NCBI RefSeq assembly: GCF_026163695.1 | Contig: NZ_JAOTID010000002.1 | Location: 213,511-277,510 of the forward strand | Direction of reading: 5' to 3' | DNA: 64,000 nt | From: Shumkonia mesophila | GTDB taxonomy: Bacteria; Pseudomonadota; Alphaproteobacteria; Rhodospirillales; Shumkoniaceae | Shown: positions 19,141 through 30,303 of the stretch, in pieces | Layout of the letters: every line of letters starts with the position of its first letter | Position numbering within the stretch: position 1 is the stretch's first letter | Made by a program: the position numbers and the translations under genes | Notes under the pieces: generated by a model | Told to the model about the DNA's origin: nothing | What the model saw: only the letters and a program-made list of their open reading frames with translations | Database searches by the model: none

Positions 19141-20715
19141 TCAACCGAACACGACCTTCGGCAGCCAGGTCGCCAATGCCGGGAACCAGGCCACCAGGCC
19201 CAGGCAGACGATCTGCATGAGAACGAAGGGGATGACGCCCTTGTAGATGTGCATGGTCGTCACCGAGGCCGGCGCCACGCCGCGCAGGTAGAACAGCGAG
19301 AAGCCGAAGGGCGGCGTCAGGAACGACGTTTGCAGGTTGAGGGCCATCATGATGCCCAGCCATACCGGGTCGAGTCCCATGGTCAGCAGCACCGGGGCGA
19401 CGATCGGCACCACCACGAAGGTGATCTCGATGAAATCGAGGAAGAAGCCCAGGAAGAACATCATCGTCATGACCACGACCATGGCACCGAAGGCGCCGCC
19501 GGGCAGGCCGCTCAGCAGTTCGTGAACCACGTCGTCGCCGCCGAAGCCGCGGAAGACCAGCGAGAACAGCTGGGCGCCGATGACGATGACGAAGACCATC
19601 GAGGTGATGCGGGCCGTCGAGCGGGCGACGTCGCCGAGGATGCCGCTTTCGTGCGCCCGCATCAGGGCGACCGTCGTGCCCCAGACGACGCCGGCGCACA
19701 AAAGTGCCGCCACCGCGATGCCGGCCAGACCGGCGACGGGGATGGTGTCGCGGGCCAGGCGGAGATCGACGAAGGAGGTCAGCACCAGGACGCCGATCAG
19801 GCTGAAGGCGCCGACGAGGACGGCCGCCCCGCGGCCGCTGTTCAGCCGCTGGCCGGCCAGCAGCAGCGAACCGACGGCGCCGACGGCGGCGGCTTCGGTC
19901 GGGGTCGCGATGCCGCCCAGGATCGAGCCCAGGACGGCGACGATCAGCACGATGGGGGGAATCAGGGCGTTGAGCACCATGACCACGAAGGCGCCACCCA
20001 CGGGACCGCCCTCGTCGCGCGGCACCGCCGGCGAGGTTTCGGGGCGCAGCCAGGCCATGAGGATCTGGTAGAGGATGTAGACGCCGACGAGGAGAAGGCC
20101 CGGGATCAGGCCGCCGGCGAAAAGATCGGCCACCGAGACCGATTCGGGGGCGAAGATGCCCTGGTTGAGCTGGGCCGTCTGGTAGGCCGCCGAAATCACG
20201 TCGCCCAGCAATACCAGAACGATGGAGGGCGGGATGATCTGGCCCAGGGTGCCCGCCGCGCAGATGGAGCCGCAGGCCAGCGCGGGGTCATAGCCGCGGC
20301 GCAGCATGGTGGGCAGCGCCAGCAGGCCCATGGTGACGACGGTGGCCCCGACGATGCCGGTGGAGGCAGCCATCAGGGCGCCCACCACCGAGACCGAAAT
20401 GCCGAGGCCGCCGCGCAGGCGGCCGAACAGCATGGCCATGGTGTCCAAGAGCTCCTCGGCCACCTTGGAACGCTCCAGCATGACCCCCATGACGATGAAC
20501 AGCGGCACGGCAATCAGCACGTCGTTGGTCATGATGCCGAAGATGCGCTGCGGGTAGGCGCTGAGGAAGGTGGCGTCGAAATCGGCGACCAGCATGCCGA
20601 TGCCGGCGAACAGCAGGGCGTTGCCGGCCAGCGTGAAGGCGACCGGGAAGCCGGCCAGCAGGAAGATGCAGGCCGAACCGAACATCAGCAGCGAAAAGGT
20701 CTCGGCGGCCATCAT
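19141..20715 (-). CDS. dctM: TRAP transporter large permease (DctM type)
   Basis: This is the membrane subunit that moves substrate using a sodium gradient. The 524-residue protein has at least twelve hydrophobic segments, the family motifs GFPVAFTLAGNALLF, AVPLFIVMGVMLERS and CAAGTLGQIIPPSIVLVLLG, and a C-terminal FLDFIEITFVVVPI segment. It is longer than the common 430-residue form, with an extra loop after residue 230. The ATG overlaps the dctQ stop (ATGA), showing tight coupling. Confidence 0.93.
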   Translation of the reverse strand: MMAAETFSLLMFGSACIFLLAGFPVAFTLAGNALLFAGIGMLVADFDATFLSAYPQRIFGIMTNDVLIAVPLFIVMGVMLERSKVAEELLDTMAMLFGRLRGGLGISVSVVGALMAASTGIVGATVVTMGLLALPTMLRRGYDPALACGSICAAGTLGQIIPPSIVLVLLGDVISAAYQTAQLNQGIFAPESVSVADLFAGGLIPGLLLVGVYILYQILMAWLRPETSPAVPRDEGGPVGGAFVVMVLNALIPPIVLIVAVLGSILGGIATPTEAAAVGAVGSLLLAGQRLNSGRGAAVLVGAFSLIGVLVLTSFVDLRLARDTIPVAGLAGIAVAALLCAGVVWGTTVALMRAHESGILGDVARSTARITSMVFVIVIGAQLFSLVFRGFGGDDVVHELLSGLPGGAFGAMVVVMTMMFFLGFFLDFIEITFVVVPIVAPVLLTMGLDPVWLGIMMALNLQTSFLTPPFGFSLFYLRGVAPASVTTMHIYKGVIPFVLMQIVCLGLVAWFPALATWLPKVVFG

Positions 20716-21254
20716 AACCGGTCGTCCGTCGGGCGGGGTGCCGGCCATGGCAGGCCGGCCAGGGTGGCGACCGAGCGGATGGCCATCGAGACGCCCTGCG
20801 CGGCCAGCAGGACGGTGAATAGCAAAAGCAGGCTCTTGAGCAGGAACACACCCGGAATGCCGCTGGTTTCCTTGGACCCTTCCAGCACCCGCCACGAGGC
20901 CCTGACGTAGGGCAGGGACACCCACCAGATGAGGGCGCAAACGGGGATCAGAAAGATAAGGGTGCCGACCAGATCGACCAGGGCCTTCCGGCGCGGCGAT
21001 GTCTCGCGGTAGAAGATGTCGATGCGCACGTGCTCGTCGTGCAGCAGCGTATAGCCGACGGTCGCCATGAACAGGACGGCGTGCATATAGATCACCGATT
21101 CCTGCAGCATGATCGAGCCGATCCCGAAGACATAGCGCATCAGCACGATGGCCACCTGGATCAGCACCATCGGCACGACGATCCACGAAACCGTCCGTCC
21201 CATCGCTCTGTTGAACGCGTCGATACTTCGCGCCAGCGCCGCCAGCAACCGCAC
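20712..21254 (-). CDS. dctQ: TRAP transporter small permease (DctQ type)
   Basis: The 180-residue protein has the four membrane helices of DctQ subunits, with the conserved segments VLMRYVFGIGSIMLQESVIY and DEHVRIDIFY between helices. It binds the large permease. The start is a GTG. It lies downstream of the binding-protein gene after a 138-bp gap holding a stem-loop, and overlaps dctM by 4 bp. Confidence 0.92.
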   Translation of the reverse strand: MRLLAALARSIDAFNRAMGRTVSWIVVPMVLIQVAIVLMRYVFGIGSIMLQESVIYMHAVLFMATVGYTLLHDEHVRIDIFYRETSPRRKALVDLVGTLIFLIPVCALIWWVSLPYVRASWRVLEGSKETSGIPGVFLLKSLLLLFTVLLAAQGVSMAIRSVATLAGLPWPAPRPTDDRL

Positions 21255-21343
21255 GCAGGGCCTCCCTCACGGGCATGTGGAAAAACGGGCCGCACTATGG
21301 CCGATCGGCCATGGCATGTATAGGGGCAAGCGGCCTTGCGGCC

Positions 21344-21373
21344 GACGCCCCGCGACCTTCGGCACGGGGCGTC
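21344..21373 (-). promoter_or_regulatory. Intercistronic stem-loop between the TRAP binding protein and permease genes
   Basis: GACGCCCCG (21344-21352) pairs perfectly with CGGGGCGTC (21365-21373) around a 12-nt loop. No T-run follows on the minus strand, so it is unlikely to be a full terminator. Such structures commonly protect the upstream mRNA end, which would keep binding protein in excess over permease. Confidence 0.5.
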
Positions 21374-21392
21374 GCCACAGAGGTAGCCCGCG

Positions 21393-22493
21393 TCAGTCGC
21401 CGTACTTGAACGGCAGCATTCGGGCGTCGAGGAACGCCTTCTCGCCATAGCGCGACCAGCGCATCGCCTTTTTGCGGAAGTCGATATAGCTGGCGTAGAC
21501 CCTTTTGGTGATGTCGTCCGCGGCCGCCATCTCGGCCATCACCTGCCCGGCGGCGGTGCCGATGGCGTTGACGATGTCGTCGGAGAACTGGCGAAGCTGG
21601 ACGCCGTGCTTGTTGACCAGGGTGTCGAGCGCGTCGGAGTTGCGGGCATCGAATTCGGCGATCATCAACTGGGTTTCGGCGGCGGTGGCGGTGCGAATGA
21701 TTTCCTGCTGGGTCGGCGTCAGGCTTTTCCAGACATCCAGGTTGACCGAAAAGTCGAGGTTCGAGCCCGGCTCGTGGATGCCGGGGTGGTAGTAGTACTT
21801 GGCCACCTTATGGAAGCCGAAGGCGAGATCGATGTAGGGACCGACCCATTCGGTGCCGTCGATGGCGCCCGACTGCAACGCCGGCAGGATTTCCTGGGGC
21901 GGCAGGTTGCTGACGGCGACGCCCAAGCGCCGGAAGACCTCGCCGCCCAGGCCGGGCATCCGGTACTTCAGGCCCTTGAGGTCGTCCAGCGTGTTGATCT
22001 CCTTGGCGAACCAGCCGCCCATCTGGACGCCGGTGTTGCCGACCGGGAAGGGCTTCAGGTTGAACTGGCCGGCCAGTTCGTCCCACAGTTCCTGGCCGCC
22101 GCCGTAGTACAGCCACGCGGCCATCTCGGACGCGGTCAGGCCGAACGGCACCGTGGTGAAGAAATTGAGGGCTTTTGACTTGCCCTGGAAGTAGTAGGAC
22201 GCCGAATGATAGCAGTCGGCGGCGCCGCTGGAGACGGCGTCGAACACCTCGAGCGGCGGCACCAGTTCGCCGCCGGCGTAGAGCTTCACGGTCAGCTTGC
22301 CCTCGCTGAGTTCCTGGATGCGCTTGGCCAGCCGCTCGGCACCGGTGCCCAACGCGGGCGAGTTTTTCGGCCACGTCATCACCATCCTGAGGTTGCGCTT
22401 GCCCTGGGCGAGCCCGGGCGCCGGAAAGGATGCGGCCATTGCCGCGCCGGCGGCGCCGGCCGCCGCCGTGGCCAGGAATTTGCGTCGTTCCAT
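21393..22493 (-). CDS. TRAP transporter substrate-binding protein (TakP/DctP type)
   Basis: The 366-residue periplasmic protein carries a twin-arginine type signal (RRKFLATAAAGAAGAA, cleavage near residue 30 at GLAQ). The mature part has the TakP-like features MVMTWPKNSPALGTGAERLA, GGELVPPLEVFDAV and GAIDGTEWVGPYIDLAFGFH. TakP-group proteins bind 2-oxo acids or similar carboxylates; the actual substrate here is inferred only by resemblance. It is the first gene of the operon, followed by dctQ and dctM. Confidence 0.9.
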   Translation of the reverse strand: MERRKFLATAAAGAAGAAMAASFPAPGLAQGKRNLRMVMTWPKNSPALGTGAERLAKRIQELSEGKLTVKLYAGGELVPPLEVFDAVSSGAADCYHSASYYFQGKSKALNFFTTVPFGLTASEMAAWLYYGGGQELWDELAGQFNLKPFPVGNTGVQMGGWFAKEINTLDDLKGLKYRMPGLGGEVFRRLGVAVSNLPPQEILPALQSGAIDGTEWVGPYIDLAFGFHKVAKYYYHPGIHEPGSNLDFSVNLDVWKSLTPTQQEIIRTATAAETQLMIAEFDARNSDALDTLVNKHGVQLRQFSDDIVNAIGTAAGQVMAEMAAADDITKRVYASYIDFRKKAMRWSRYGEKAFLDARMLPFKYGD

Positions 22494-22646
22494 GAAAATC
22501 GTGCTCCCCTGTCTGTCTGCTTTTCCGGTCCGCGGAGGAGAACCGCCCCGCCGCCCCCATGTCAGCGATCAACTAAGCTTTCGGCGCCGGCAATTGCAAG
22601 AGGATGAAGCGCGGCAAGGATGGCGCCGGCGGCCGACGGCTGCGGT

Positions 22647-23396
22647 TCAGGCGCCGGCGGCCGATGCCGGCGGCTCCTTCGGCAGGAGTTGCCATCCGAC
22701 GGGGGTGTAGACTTCCAGGGGCTGGAAGCGCGCCTTGTAGGACATCTTCGACGATCCCGCGACCCAGAAGCCGAGATAGGTGTAGGGAAGGCCCAAAGAT
22801 CGGGTTTCCCGGATGGTCCACAGAATCATCAGCGAGCCCAGGCTTCGCCGATCGAGGAGGGGGTCGAAGAAACTGTAGACGGCGGACAGGCCATCGCCCA
22901 GCCGGTCGATCAGGCAGCAGCCGAAAAGGGTATTGCCGGCGTTGCGGAATTCGACGAGGCGGGTGTCGACCGGGCTGTCTTCGACCAGGGCGCGGTAGTC
23001 GGCGGCGTCCATCCGCGCCATTTCGCCATCGGCGTGGCGGGTGGCCTGATAGGCGGCGAACAGCGCGAACTGTTCGTCGGTGGCGATCGGCTTGACGTCG
23101 CGGGCGCCGAGATCGGCATTGGCGTTGAGCACCCGGCGCATCGAGCGGTTGGGCCGGTAGTCGCCGGCGACCACCCGGACGGCCTTGCATTCGTTGCAGT
23201 TCGGGCAGGCCGGCGCGTAGGCGATGTCGTGGCTGCGGCGGAAGCCGGCCAGCGACAACTGATCATGGAGGGCGGTGGCATCGCGGCCCGCCAATTCGGT
23301 GACGATCCGCCGTTCCAGACGACCCGGCAGGTAGGGACACGGCATCAGCCCCGTGGCGAAGAAGAACCGGGTTCCGAGAAACGAGTCGTGCTTCAT
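22647..23396 (-). CDS. bpt: Aspartate/glutamate leucyltransferase (N-end rule)
   Basis: Bpt transfers Leu from Leu-tRNA to proteins starting with Asp or Glu, marking them for ClpS/ClpAP. The 249-residue protein has the family N-domain (FFATGLMPCPYLPGRLERRI), the Cys cluster CPNCNECKAVRV, and the GNAT-like C-domain (FFDPLLDRRSLGSLMI, YLGFWVAGSSKMSYKARFQP). Length fits Bpt better than eukaryotic Ate1. It is often found near parC in alphaproteobacteria and is 5 kb from it here. Confidence 0.93.
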   Translation of the reverse strand: MKHDSFLGTRFFFATGLMPCPYLPGRLERRIVTELAGRDATALHDQLSLAGFRRSHDIAYAPACPNCNECKAVRVVAGDYRPNRSMRRVLNANADLGARDVKPIATDEQFALFAAYQATRHADGEMARMDAADYRALVEDSPVDTRLVEFRNAGNTLFGCCLIDRLGDGLSAVYSFFDPLLDRRSLGSLMILWTIRETRSLGLPYTYLGFWVAGSSKMSYKARFQPLEVYTPVGWQLLPKEPPASAAGA

Positions 23397-23461
23397 AGGC
23401 CCTGTCCGTCTGCTTCGTCCGACGCCGCCGCCCCCGCCCTGGCCGCCATCCGTCGCGGCGG

Positions 23462-24367
23462 CTACGGCAGATTGGCAGCCTGTCCGTCTCCGGTGCCGCG
23501 CATCAGGACGATGGTGATGCGGCGGTTGCGCGGGTTGGCGGGGTCGCCCTTGACCAGCGGTTCCTCGGCGGCCTTGCCGACGACCCGCGAAATGCGTCCT
23601 TCCGGCACTCCCATGTCGATCAGGGCGCGGCGGCTGGCGTTGGCGCGGTCGGCCGACAGCTCCCAGTTCGAATAGCCGGCCTCGCCCCGGAACTTGGTCG
23701 AATCCGTATGGCCGGCGATGGCGATCTTCTGCGGCATCTTCTCGATCACCTTGGCCACCAGCGCCAGCATCTTTTGGGTATGGTCATACATCTCGGCGGT
23801 GCCGCGCGGAAACATGGCCAGACCTTCCTGATCGACGATCTGAATTCGCATGCCTTCGGCGGTATCGTCAACCACCAGGCTTTCGGAAAGTTCCTTGAGC
23901 GAGGGAATGCCCTGGATGGCCTGGCGCAGGGTTTCCTCCGCCTGCTCGAACTGCTCTTCCTCCTTGCGCTTTACCACCTCTTCGGCGGTTTCGGCGTCCA
24001 TGGCTTCGTCGTTCGGCTTGGCGGCGTCGGTGCTGCCCTGGCCGGCGCTGGGGGTGGGCAGGTCCATGGCGACGAGCGGCGGCGTTTTGATCGGGTTGCC
24101 CAGCGCCCCGGGCTCGGCGATGCTCTGGCCGCCCAATACCTGGCCGCTGCCGCTGGTCGTCGCCGAGGCAGCCTGCGGGGCGAAATAGTTGGAGATCCCT
24201 TCCAGTTGCTCCTGCGACACCGCGCTCAGCAGCCACAGCAGCAGGAAGAACGCCATCATTGCCGTCACGAAGTCGGCGTAGGCCACCTTCCAGGCGCCGC
24301 CATGGGCGGCGGCGTGCCCGCCTTTCTTGACCTTCTTGATGATGACCGAGCCGGTTTTGACGGTCAT
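23462..24367 (-). CDS. motB: Flagellar motor stator protein MotB
   Basis: MotB anchors the stator to peptidoglycan and forms the proton channel with MotA. The 301-residue protein has the single membrane helix with the proton-carrying Asp at residue 32 (YADFVTAMMAFFLLLWLL). A linker with Gln/Ser/Glu-rich sequence follows, then a C-terminal OmpA-like domain (IAIAGHTDSTKF; NWELSADRANASRRALID). It lies 12 bp after motA. The protonatable Asp indicates a proton-type stator. Confidence 0.94.
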   Translation of the reverse strand: MTVKTGSVIIKKVKKGGHAAAHGGAWKVAYADFVTAMMAFFLLLWLLSAVSQEQLEGISNYFAPQAASATTSGSGQVLGGQSIAEPGALGNPIKTPPLVAMDLPTPSAGQGSTDAAKPNDEAMDAETAEEVVKRKEEEQFEQAEETLRQAIQGIPSLKELSESLVVDDTAEGMRIQIVDQEGLAMFPRGTAEMYDHTQKMLALVAKVIEKMPQKIAIAGHTDSTKFRGEAGYSNWELSADRANASRRALIDMGVPEGRISRVVGKAAEEPLVKGDPANPRNRRITIVLMRGTGDGQAANLP

Positions 24368-24379
24368 GGCAGGTGCCTC

Positions 24380-25243
24380 TTACGAGTAGGTGGGAAGGTT
24401 CTGGAGCATCTCTTCCACTTCGGCGAACGTCGGCCGGACGTGGGAAAGCAGGATCTTCCGACTGAACTCGATGGAAACCTGGGGGGCGTATCCCTGCATG
24501 TGGGCGATCAGGCCGACCTTGATGCAATGCAGGTATTGGGATTCGGCATCGAAGGTCTGCTCGAGCGAGCGGCTCATCGGCGAGACCAGGCCATAGGACA
24601 TCAGAATGCCGCTGAACGTGCCGACCAGGGCGCCGCCGATCAGATGGCCCAGGACCTCCGGCGGTTCGGTGATCGACCCCATGGTGTGGATGACCCCGAG
24701 AACGGCGGCGACGATGCCGAGCGCCGGCAGGGCGTCGCCCAGCACGGCGACCGCGTTGGAGATGGCGTGCATTTCCTTGTGGTGGGTCTCCAGTTCCTCG
24801 TCCATCACGGCTTCCATCTCGTGGGAATTGCTGGTTCCCAGGGTGAGAAGGCGAAGGTAGTCGCACAGGAAGACCAGCGCGTGATGTTCCTTGGAGAAAC
24901 GGGGGAAGGCCTGGAACAGAGGGCTTTCCTCGGGCCGCTCCACATGATTTTCAAGCGCCAGGTCGCCCTTCGTCTTGGCCAGGCGGAAGAGCGCGTAAAG
25001 CACGCCCAGCAGTTCGAGATAGCTGGCCTTGTTGTATTTGGACCCGCGCAGCAGGGCGCCCATGGATTTCGCAGCGCCGGAGAGAACGTTTTTCGGATTG
25101 GCGATGAGGAAGGCGCCGAAGCCGGCGCCGAAAATGATCAGGAATTCGAAGGGCATCCACAGAACGCTGAGGTGGCCGTCGCCCCCGACATACCCTCCGA
25201 TGACGCTGCCGACGACGACCACAAATCCGATGATGAAAAACAT
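24380..25243 (-). CDS. motA: Flagellar motor stator protein MotA
   Basis: MotA surrounds MotB and pushes on the rotor. The 287-residue protein has two N-terminal helices, a large cytoplasmic loop with conserved charged residues, and the C-terminal pair of helices with the conserved Pro (ALGDALPALGIVAAVLGVIH; GTFSGILMSYGLVSPM). Position upstream of motB in the same operon supports the call. No other flagellar gene is adjacent. Confidence 0.95.
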   Translation of the reverse strand: MFFIIGFVVVVGSVIGGYVGGDGHLSVLWMPFEFLIIFGAGFGAFLIANPKNVLSGAAKSMGALLRGSKYNKASYLELLGVLYALFRLAKTKGDLALENHVERPEESPLFQAFPRFSKEHHALVFLCDYLRLLTLGTSNSHEMEAVMDEELETHHKEMHAISNAVAVLGDALPALGIVAAVLGVIHTMGSITEPPEVLGHLIGGALVGTFSGILMSYGLVSPMSRSLEQTFDAESQYLHCIKVGLIAHMQGYAPQVSIEFSRKILLSHVRPTFAEVEEMLQNLPTYS

Positions 25244-25463
25244 CCAGGACCCTCAGAAAGTCACCGCCGGTTCGTCTCCGGCGATCTTCTTGCTTGACGA
25301 TGCCGCACGGCGTTTTACGCGTGCACCATTGTCTTTTACGGACGGTAACCCCCACATGCGCGCCAGGGAGAATAAATCATCTGCCCCTGATTCAGAACTG
25401 TTTTCGCTCAAACCCGCGCCGTTGAAACCGGCGGGCCGAGTATTTAGGTGACAAGCAATTCCG

Positions 25464-25967
25464 ATGCCAAGGATCGAAATCGTGGATGTGACGGACAGGG
25501 ATTTTCGCGACGCGCTGAGCCGGTTCGCCAGCGGTGTGACGGTGGTGACCGGGGTGCGGCCGGACGGTGGCCTTGCCGGCGTGACCGCCAGCGCCTTCAC
25601 CTCGGTATCGCTGCGACCACCCCTGATCGCCATTTGCCTCGACAAGGCGACGACCTGTATCGAGGCGTTCACGCGCGGTTCGCATTTTGCGATTCACGTG
25701 CTTGGCGAGAGGCAGAAAGCGCTGTCCGTCCATTTCGCCCGGCGTTCGCTGGACAAGTTCCGGACCATCGACTATCGGCTGAGCCGGCAGGGCTGCCCGC
25801 TGCTGGAGGGGGGCCTCACGATCATCGAGTGTTCGCGGGCCGCCGTCCACGATGCCGGCGACCATTTCCTGATCCTGGGGAAGGTAGAAACGCTGAATAC
25901 GGCGGCGAACGGCGTGCCGCTCCTGCACTTCCGGGGCGACTACTACGGCTTGGCCGAAAAGGTGTGA
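25464..25967 (+). CDS. Flavin reductase-domain protein
   Basis: The 167-residue protein has the FMN-binding split-barrel fold of flavin reductases: FASGVTVVTGVRPDGGLAGV, then TASAFTSVSLRPPLIAICLD and a C-terminal GDHFLILGKVE strand with the conserved His. Such proteins supply reduced flavin to two-component monooxygenases, but no monooxygenase gene is adjacent, so the partner is unknown. It converges with hemB, with 10 bp between them. Confidence 0.88.
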   Translation: MPRIEIVDVTDRDFRDALSRFASGVTVVTGVRPDGGLAGVTASAFTSVSLRPPLIAICLDKATTCIEAFTRGSHFAIHVLGERQKALSVHFARRSLDKFRTIDYRLSRQGCPLLEGGLTIIECSRAAVHDAGDHFLILGKVETLNTAANGVPLLHFRGDYYGLAEKV

Positions 25968-25977
25968 CGCCAGCCGC

Positions 25978-28291
<2,314 letters not shown>

Positions 28292-28339
28292 GATGAGGGC
28301 CTTCCTTACCTGTGCTGTTTCAAGGGGCCCACGAAGATC

Positions 28340-28398
28340 TCCCCGTGGCGCTTTAGCGTTTGGTGACGCGGTGCAAGCTGCCCCATCAAATTACCGCG
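28340..28398 (-). promoter_or_regulatory. SAM-II (SAM-alpha) riboswitch upstream of metY
   Basis: On the minus strand, CGCGGT (28393-28398) pairs with ACCGCG (28367-28372) to form stem P1. The loop contains the conserved TAATTTGA, followed by AGCTTGCACCGCG, and the 3' part contains CGCTAAAG. These are the SAM-II hallmarks (TTTGA loop, CTTGCA, and GCTAAA tail forming the pseudoknot). It lies about 50 nt before the metY ATG; alphaproteobacterial SAM-II elements typically control metA, metX, metY or metZ. Binding of S-adenosylmethionine would lower MetY expression. A TTGACT at 28445-28450 may be the -35, with no clear -10. Confidence 0.85.
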
Positions 28399-28565
28399 AC
28401 CCATGACGTGGGCGGGCGGCAAAGAACTACAGAACAAATGTACTAGTCAAGCAAAATCCTCATTTGAAATGTGAATAGGCGGTCCGGCCTTCCCCGCCCC
28501 ACGCCCCCCTTGTGCCGGGAACGAGAGTCCCGGCAGAATGGCGGCGACAGAACGGGCAGGCGGCG

Positions 28566-28793
28566 ATGGCGGAGCAGGGACGGGTCAGACTGCAGCAGGT
28601 CCTCTTCGAGTTCGTTCGAGTGGGCCAGGTCGTCAAGGTCAACGCCATCGATCCGGAGAGTGGCATCGAGGTCTCCATGGTCGGCGACGCCAAGGCCGGC
28701 GCCGACACGTTGAAGCGCCTGGCGATGCGCAAGCTGGAATACGTCATCGCCAAGCGTCTGGCCGAGAGGGGAGGGGGAAAGGACAGCCGTTGA
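28566..28793 (+). CDS. Small conserved protein of unknown function (75 aa)
   Basis: The 75-residue product (MAEQGRVRLQQVLFEFVRVG, ending RLAERGGGKDSR) has a predicted beta-strand half (VLFEFVRVGQVVKVNAIDP and GIEVSMVGDA) and a C-terminal helix (LKRLAMRKLEYVIAKRLAER). I recall similar short proteins in Rhodospirillales genomes but cannot assign a function. An upstream in-frame ATG at 28512 would add 18 residues with no ribosome site; the ATG at 28566 is preferred. It diverges from metY. Confidence 0.6.
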   Translation: MAEQGRVRLQQVLFEFVRVGQVVKVNAIDPESGIEVSMVGDAKAGADTLKRLAMRKLEYVIAKRLAERGGGKDSR

Positions 28794-29102
28794 AAGCCAC
28801 TCCTGGCGGGGCCATGTGCCAAAGGGACGGGGACCCTCGCCATGGAAAGGCTTCGATGCTGCGAATCGCTTGCAATCCCTGGGCTTGCAACGGTCGGCGA
28901 TACCGTCCGAAACGACGTTTCCATATTGACAAGTGTGGCGTTTGTTGCGAATTCAACCGACCCCTTCTTTTTCGTGGCGCGAGTGGATATTCCAGTTCCG
29001 GCATGATGGGGTCGGTGAGGGCTTGAGACAGGGAAGCCGGACGCCTTTTGCCAGAGCGGGGAGGCCTGTCGGCTTTGCGGATGATCGGATGGAGGTTGAC
29101 AG
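28794..29102 (+). other. 309-bp gap before the liv operon: dyad operator candidate
   Basis: No gene is supported here. The region is less GC-rich than its flanks near 28920-28960 and contains a TTGACA (28926-28931) but no acceptable -10 at 16-18 bp. A near-perfect 21-bp dyad (28870-28890) with arms TTGCAA and an inner CCC-T-GGG is the clearest signal. A GGAGG (29090-29094) before the ATG serves the binding-protein gene. Confidence 0.5.
28870..28890. promoter_or_regulatory. 21-bp dyad, operator candidate for the liv operon
   Basis: Outer arms TTGCAA (28870-28875 and 28885-28890) enclose CCC-T-GGG (28877-28883). Ten base pairs flank the centre at 28880, with a single mismatched pair at 28876/28884. 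It lies 213 bp before the liv binding-protein gene. A dimeric regulator site is likely; which regulator is unknown. Confidence 0.45.
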
Positions 29103-30221
29103 ATGACGACAAAAATCACTTCGGCGTTCGCCGTTGCGGCCGCCGTTGCCTTGATGGGAGCGGGATCGGCGCAGGCGGCGGATATCATCTTCGGCGTGCC
29201 GGGTGCGCACAGCGGCGACTTGGCGTCCTATGGATTGCCTACCGTCAACGCGGCCAAGCTGGTGGTCGAACAATACAATGCCAAGGGCGGCCTGCTGGGC
29301 GGCAAAATCAAGGTCGTCCCGCAGGATGAACAGTGCAAGCCGGAATTGGCGACCAACGCCGCCTTCAAACTGGTTTCCGAGAAGGTGACGGTGGCTCTCG
29401 GCCATATCTGCTCGGGGGCGACCAAGGCGGCGCTGCCGATCTATAAGGATTCGAAGATCGTCCTCATGTCGCCGTCGGCGACCAATCCGGATCTCACGCT
29501 GACCGGCGACTACCCGAACTTCTTCCGGACCATCGCCCGGGACGACGCCCAGGGCAAAATGGCGGCTTCCTTCGCCGTCGAGAAGCTGGGGGCCAAGCAG
29601 ATCGCCGTCATCCACGACAAGGGGGACTACGGCAAGGGCTTCGCCGAGTGGAGCCAGAAGTTCGTCAACGACTCCGGCAAGGCCAAGACGGTGCTGTTCG
29701 AGGGCGTGACCCCCGGCGCTGTCGACTATTCGGCGGTCGTGCAAAAGGTCAAGCAGTCGGGTGCCGATGCCGTCATCTTCGGCGGCTATCATCCCGAAGC
29801 CTCCAAGATCGTCATGACCATGCGCAAGCGCAGCCTCGACATCCCGTTCATTTCCGATGACGGCGTCAAGGACCCCACCTTCATCAAGGTGGCCGGCGAG
29901 TTCGCCGAGGGCGTCTATGCCACCGGTCCCAGGGACATTTCGGCCAACGCGCTCTATAAGGTGGCGCTCGACGCGCACAAGAAGGAATTCAACGCCGAAC
30001 CCGGCGCCTTCTATTACGAGGCCTATTCGGCCGCGCTGGCGCTTTTGAACGCCATCGAGAAGGCTGGATCGACCGACTACGACAAGGTCGTCAAGGCACT
30101 GCGCACCGAGTATGTCGAAACCCCGGTCGGCAAGATCCGGTTCGACAATCGCGGCGATGCCGAGGGCGTCGGCTTTGAGGTCTATCGCGTGGTCAAGGGC
30201 GTGTTCACCCAGGCCAAGTAA
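29103..30221 (+). CDS. livJ: Branched-chain amino acid ABC transporter, periplasmic binding protein
   Basis: The 372-residue protein begins with a Sec signal peptide (cleavage near residue 25 after GAGSAQA) and continues ADIIFGVPGAHSGDLASYG, the usual start of Leu/Ile/Val binding proteins. It has the type-I periplasmic fold signatures (KVVPQDEQCKPELATNAAFK, ALGHICSGATKAALPIY and FPISDDGV-like FISDDGVKDP) with the single disulfide-capable Cys pair. It is the first gene of a five-gene liv operon. The exact amino acid cannot be told from sequence. Confidence 0.93.
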   Translation: MTTKITSAFAVAAAVALMGAGSAQAADIIFGVPGAHSGDLASYGLPTVNAAKLVVEQYNAKGGLLGGKIKVVPQDEQCKPELATNAAFKLVSEKVTVALGHICSGATKAALPIYKDSKIVLMSPSATNPDLTLTGDYPNFFRTIARDDAQGKMAASFAVEKLGAKQIAVIHDKGDYGKGFAEWSQKFVNDSGKAKTVLFEGVTPGAVDYSAVVQKVKQSGADAVIFGGYHPEASKIVMTMRKRSLDIPFISDDGVKDPTFIKVAGEFAEGVYATGPRDISANALYKVALDAHKKEFNAEPGAFYYEAYSAALALLNAIEKAGSTDYDKVVKALRTEYVETPVGKIRFDNRGDAEGVGFEVYRVVKGVFTQAK

Positions 30222-30303
30222 TCCGGCGTTTTCAGCCGACAATGCATGGATGCCGTGGGAGTGTCCGAAAGGACCCTCCCACGGACCCTTTATCCGAGAG
30301 TTG

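Noticed and set aside
28926-28954. Housekeeping promoter of the liv operon with TTGACA at 28926
   Set aside because: At 16-18 bp the -10 is only GAATTC-like, with one consensus match; not good enough to claim.
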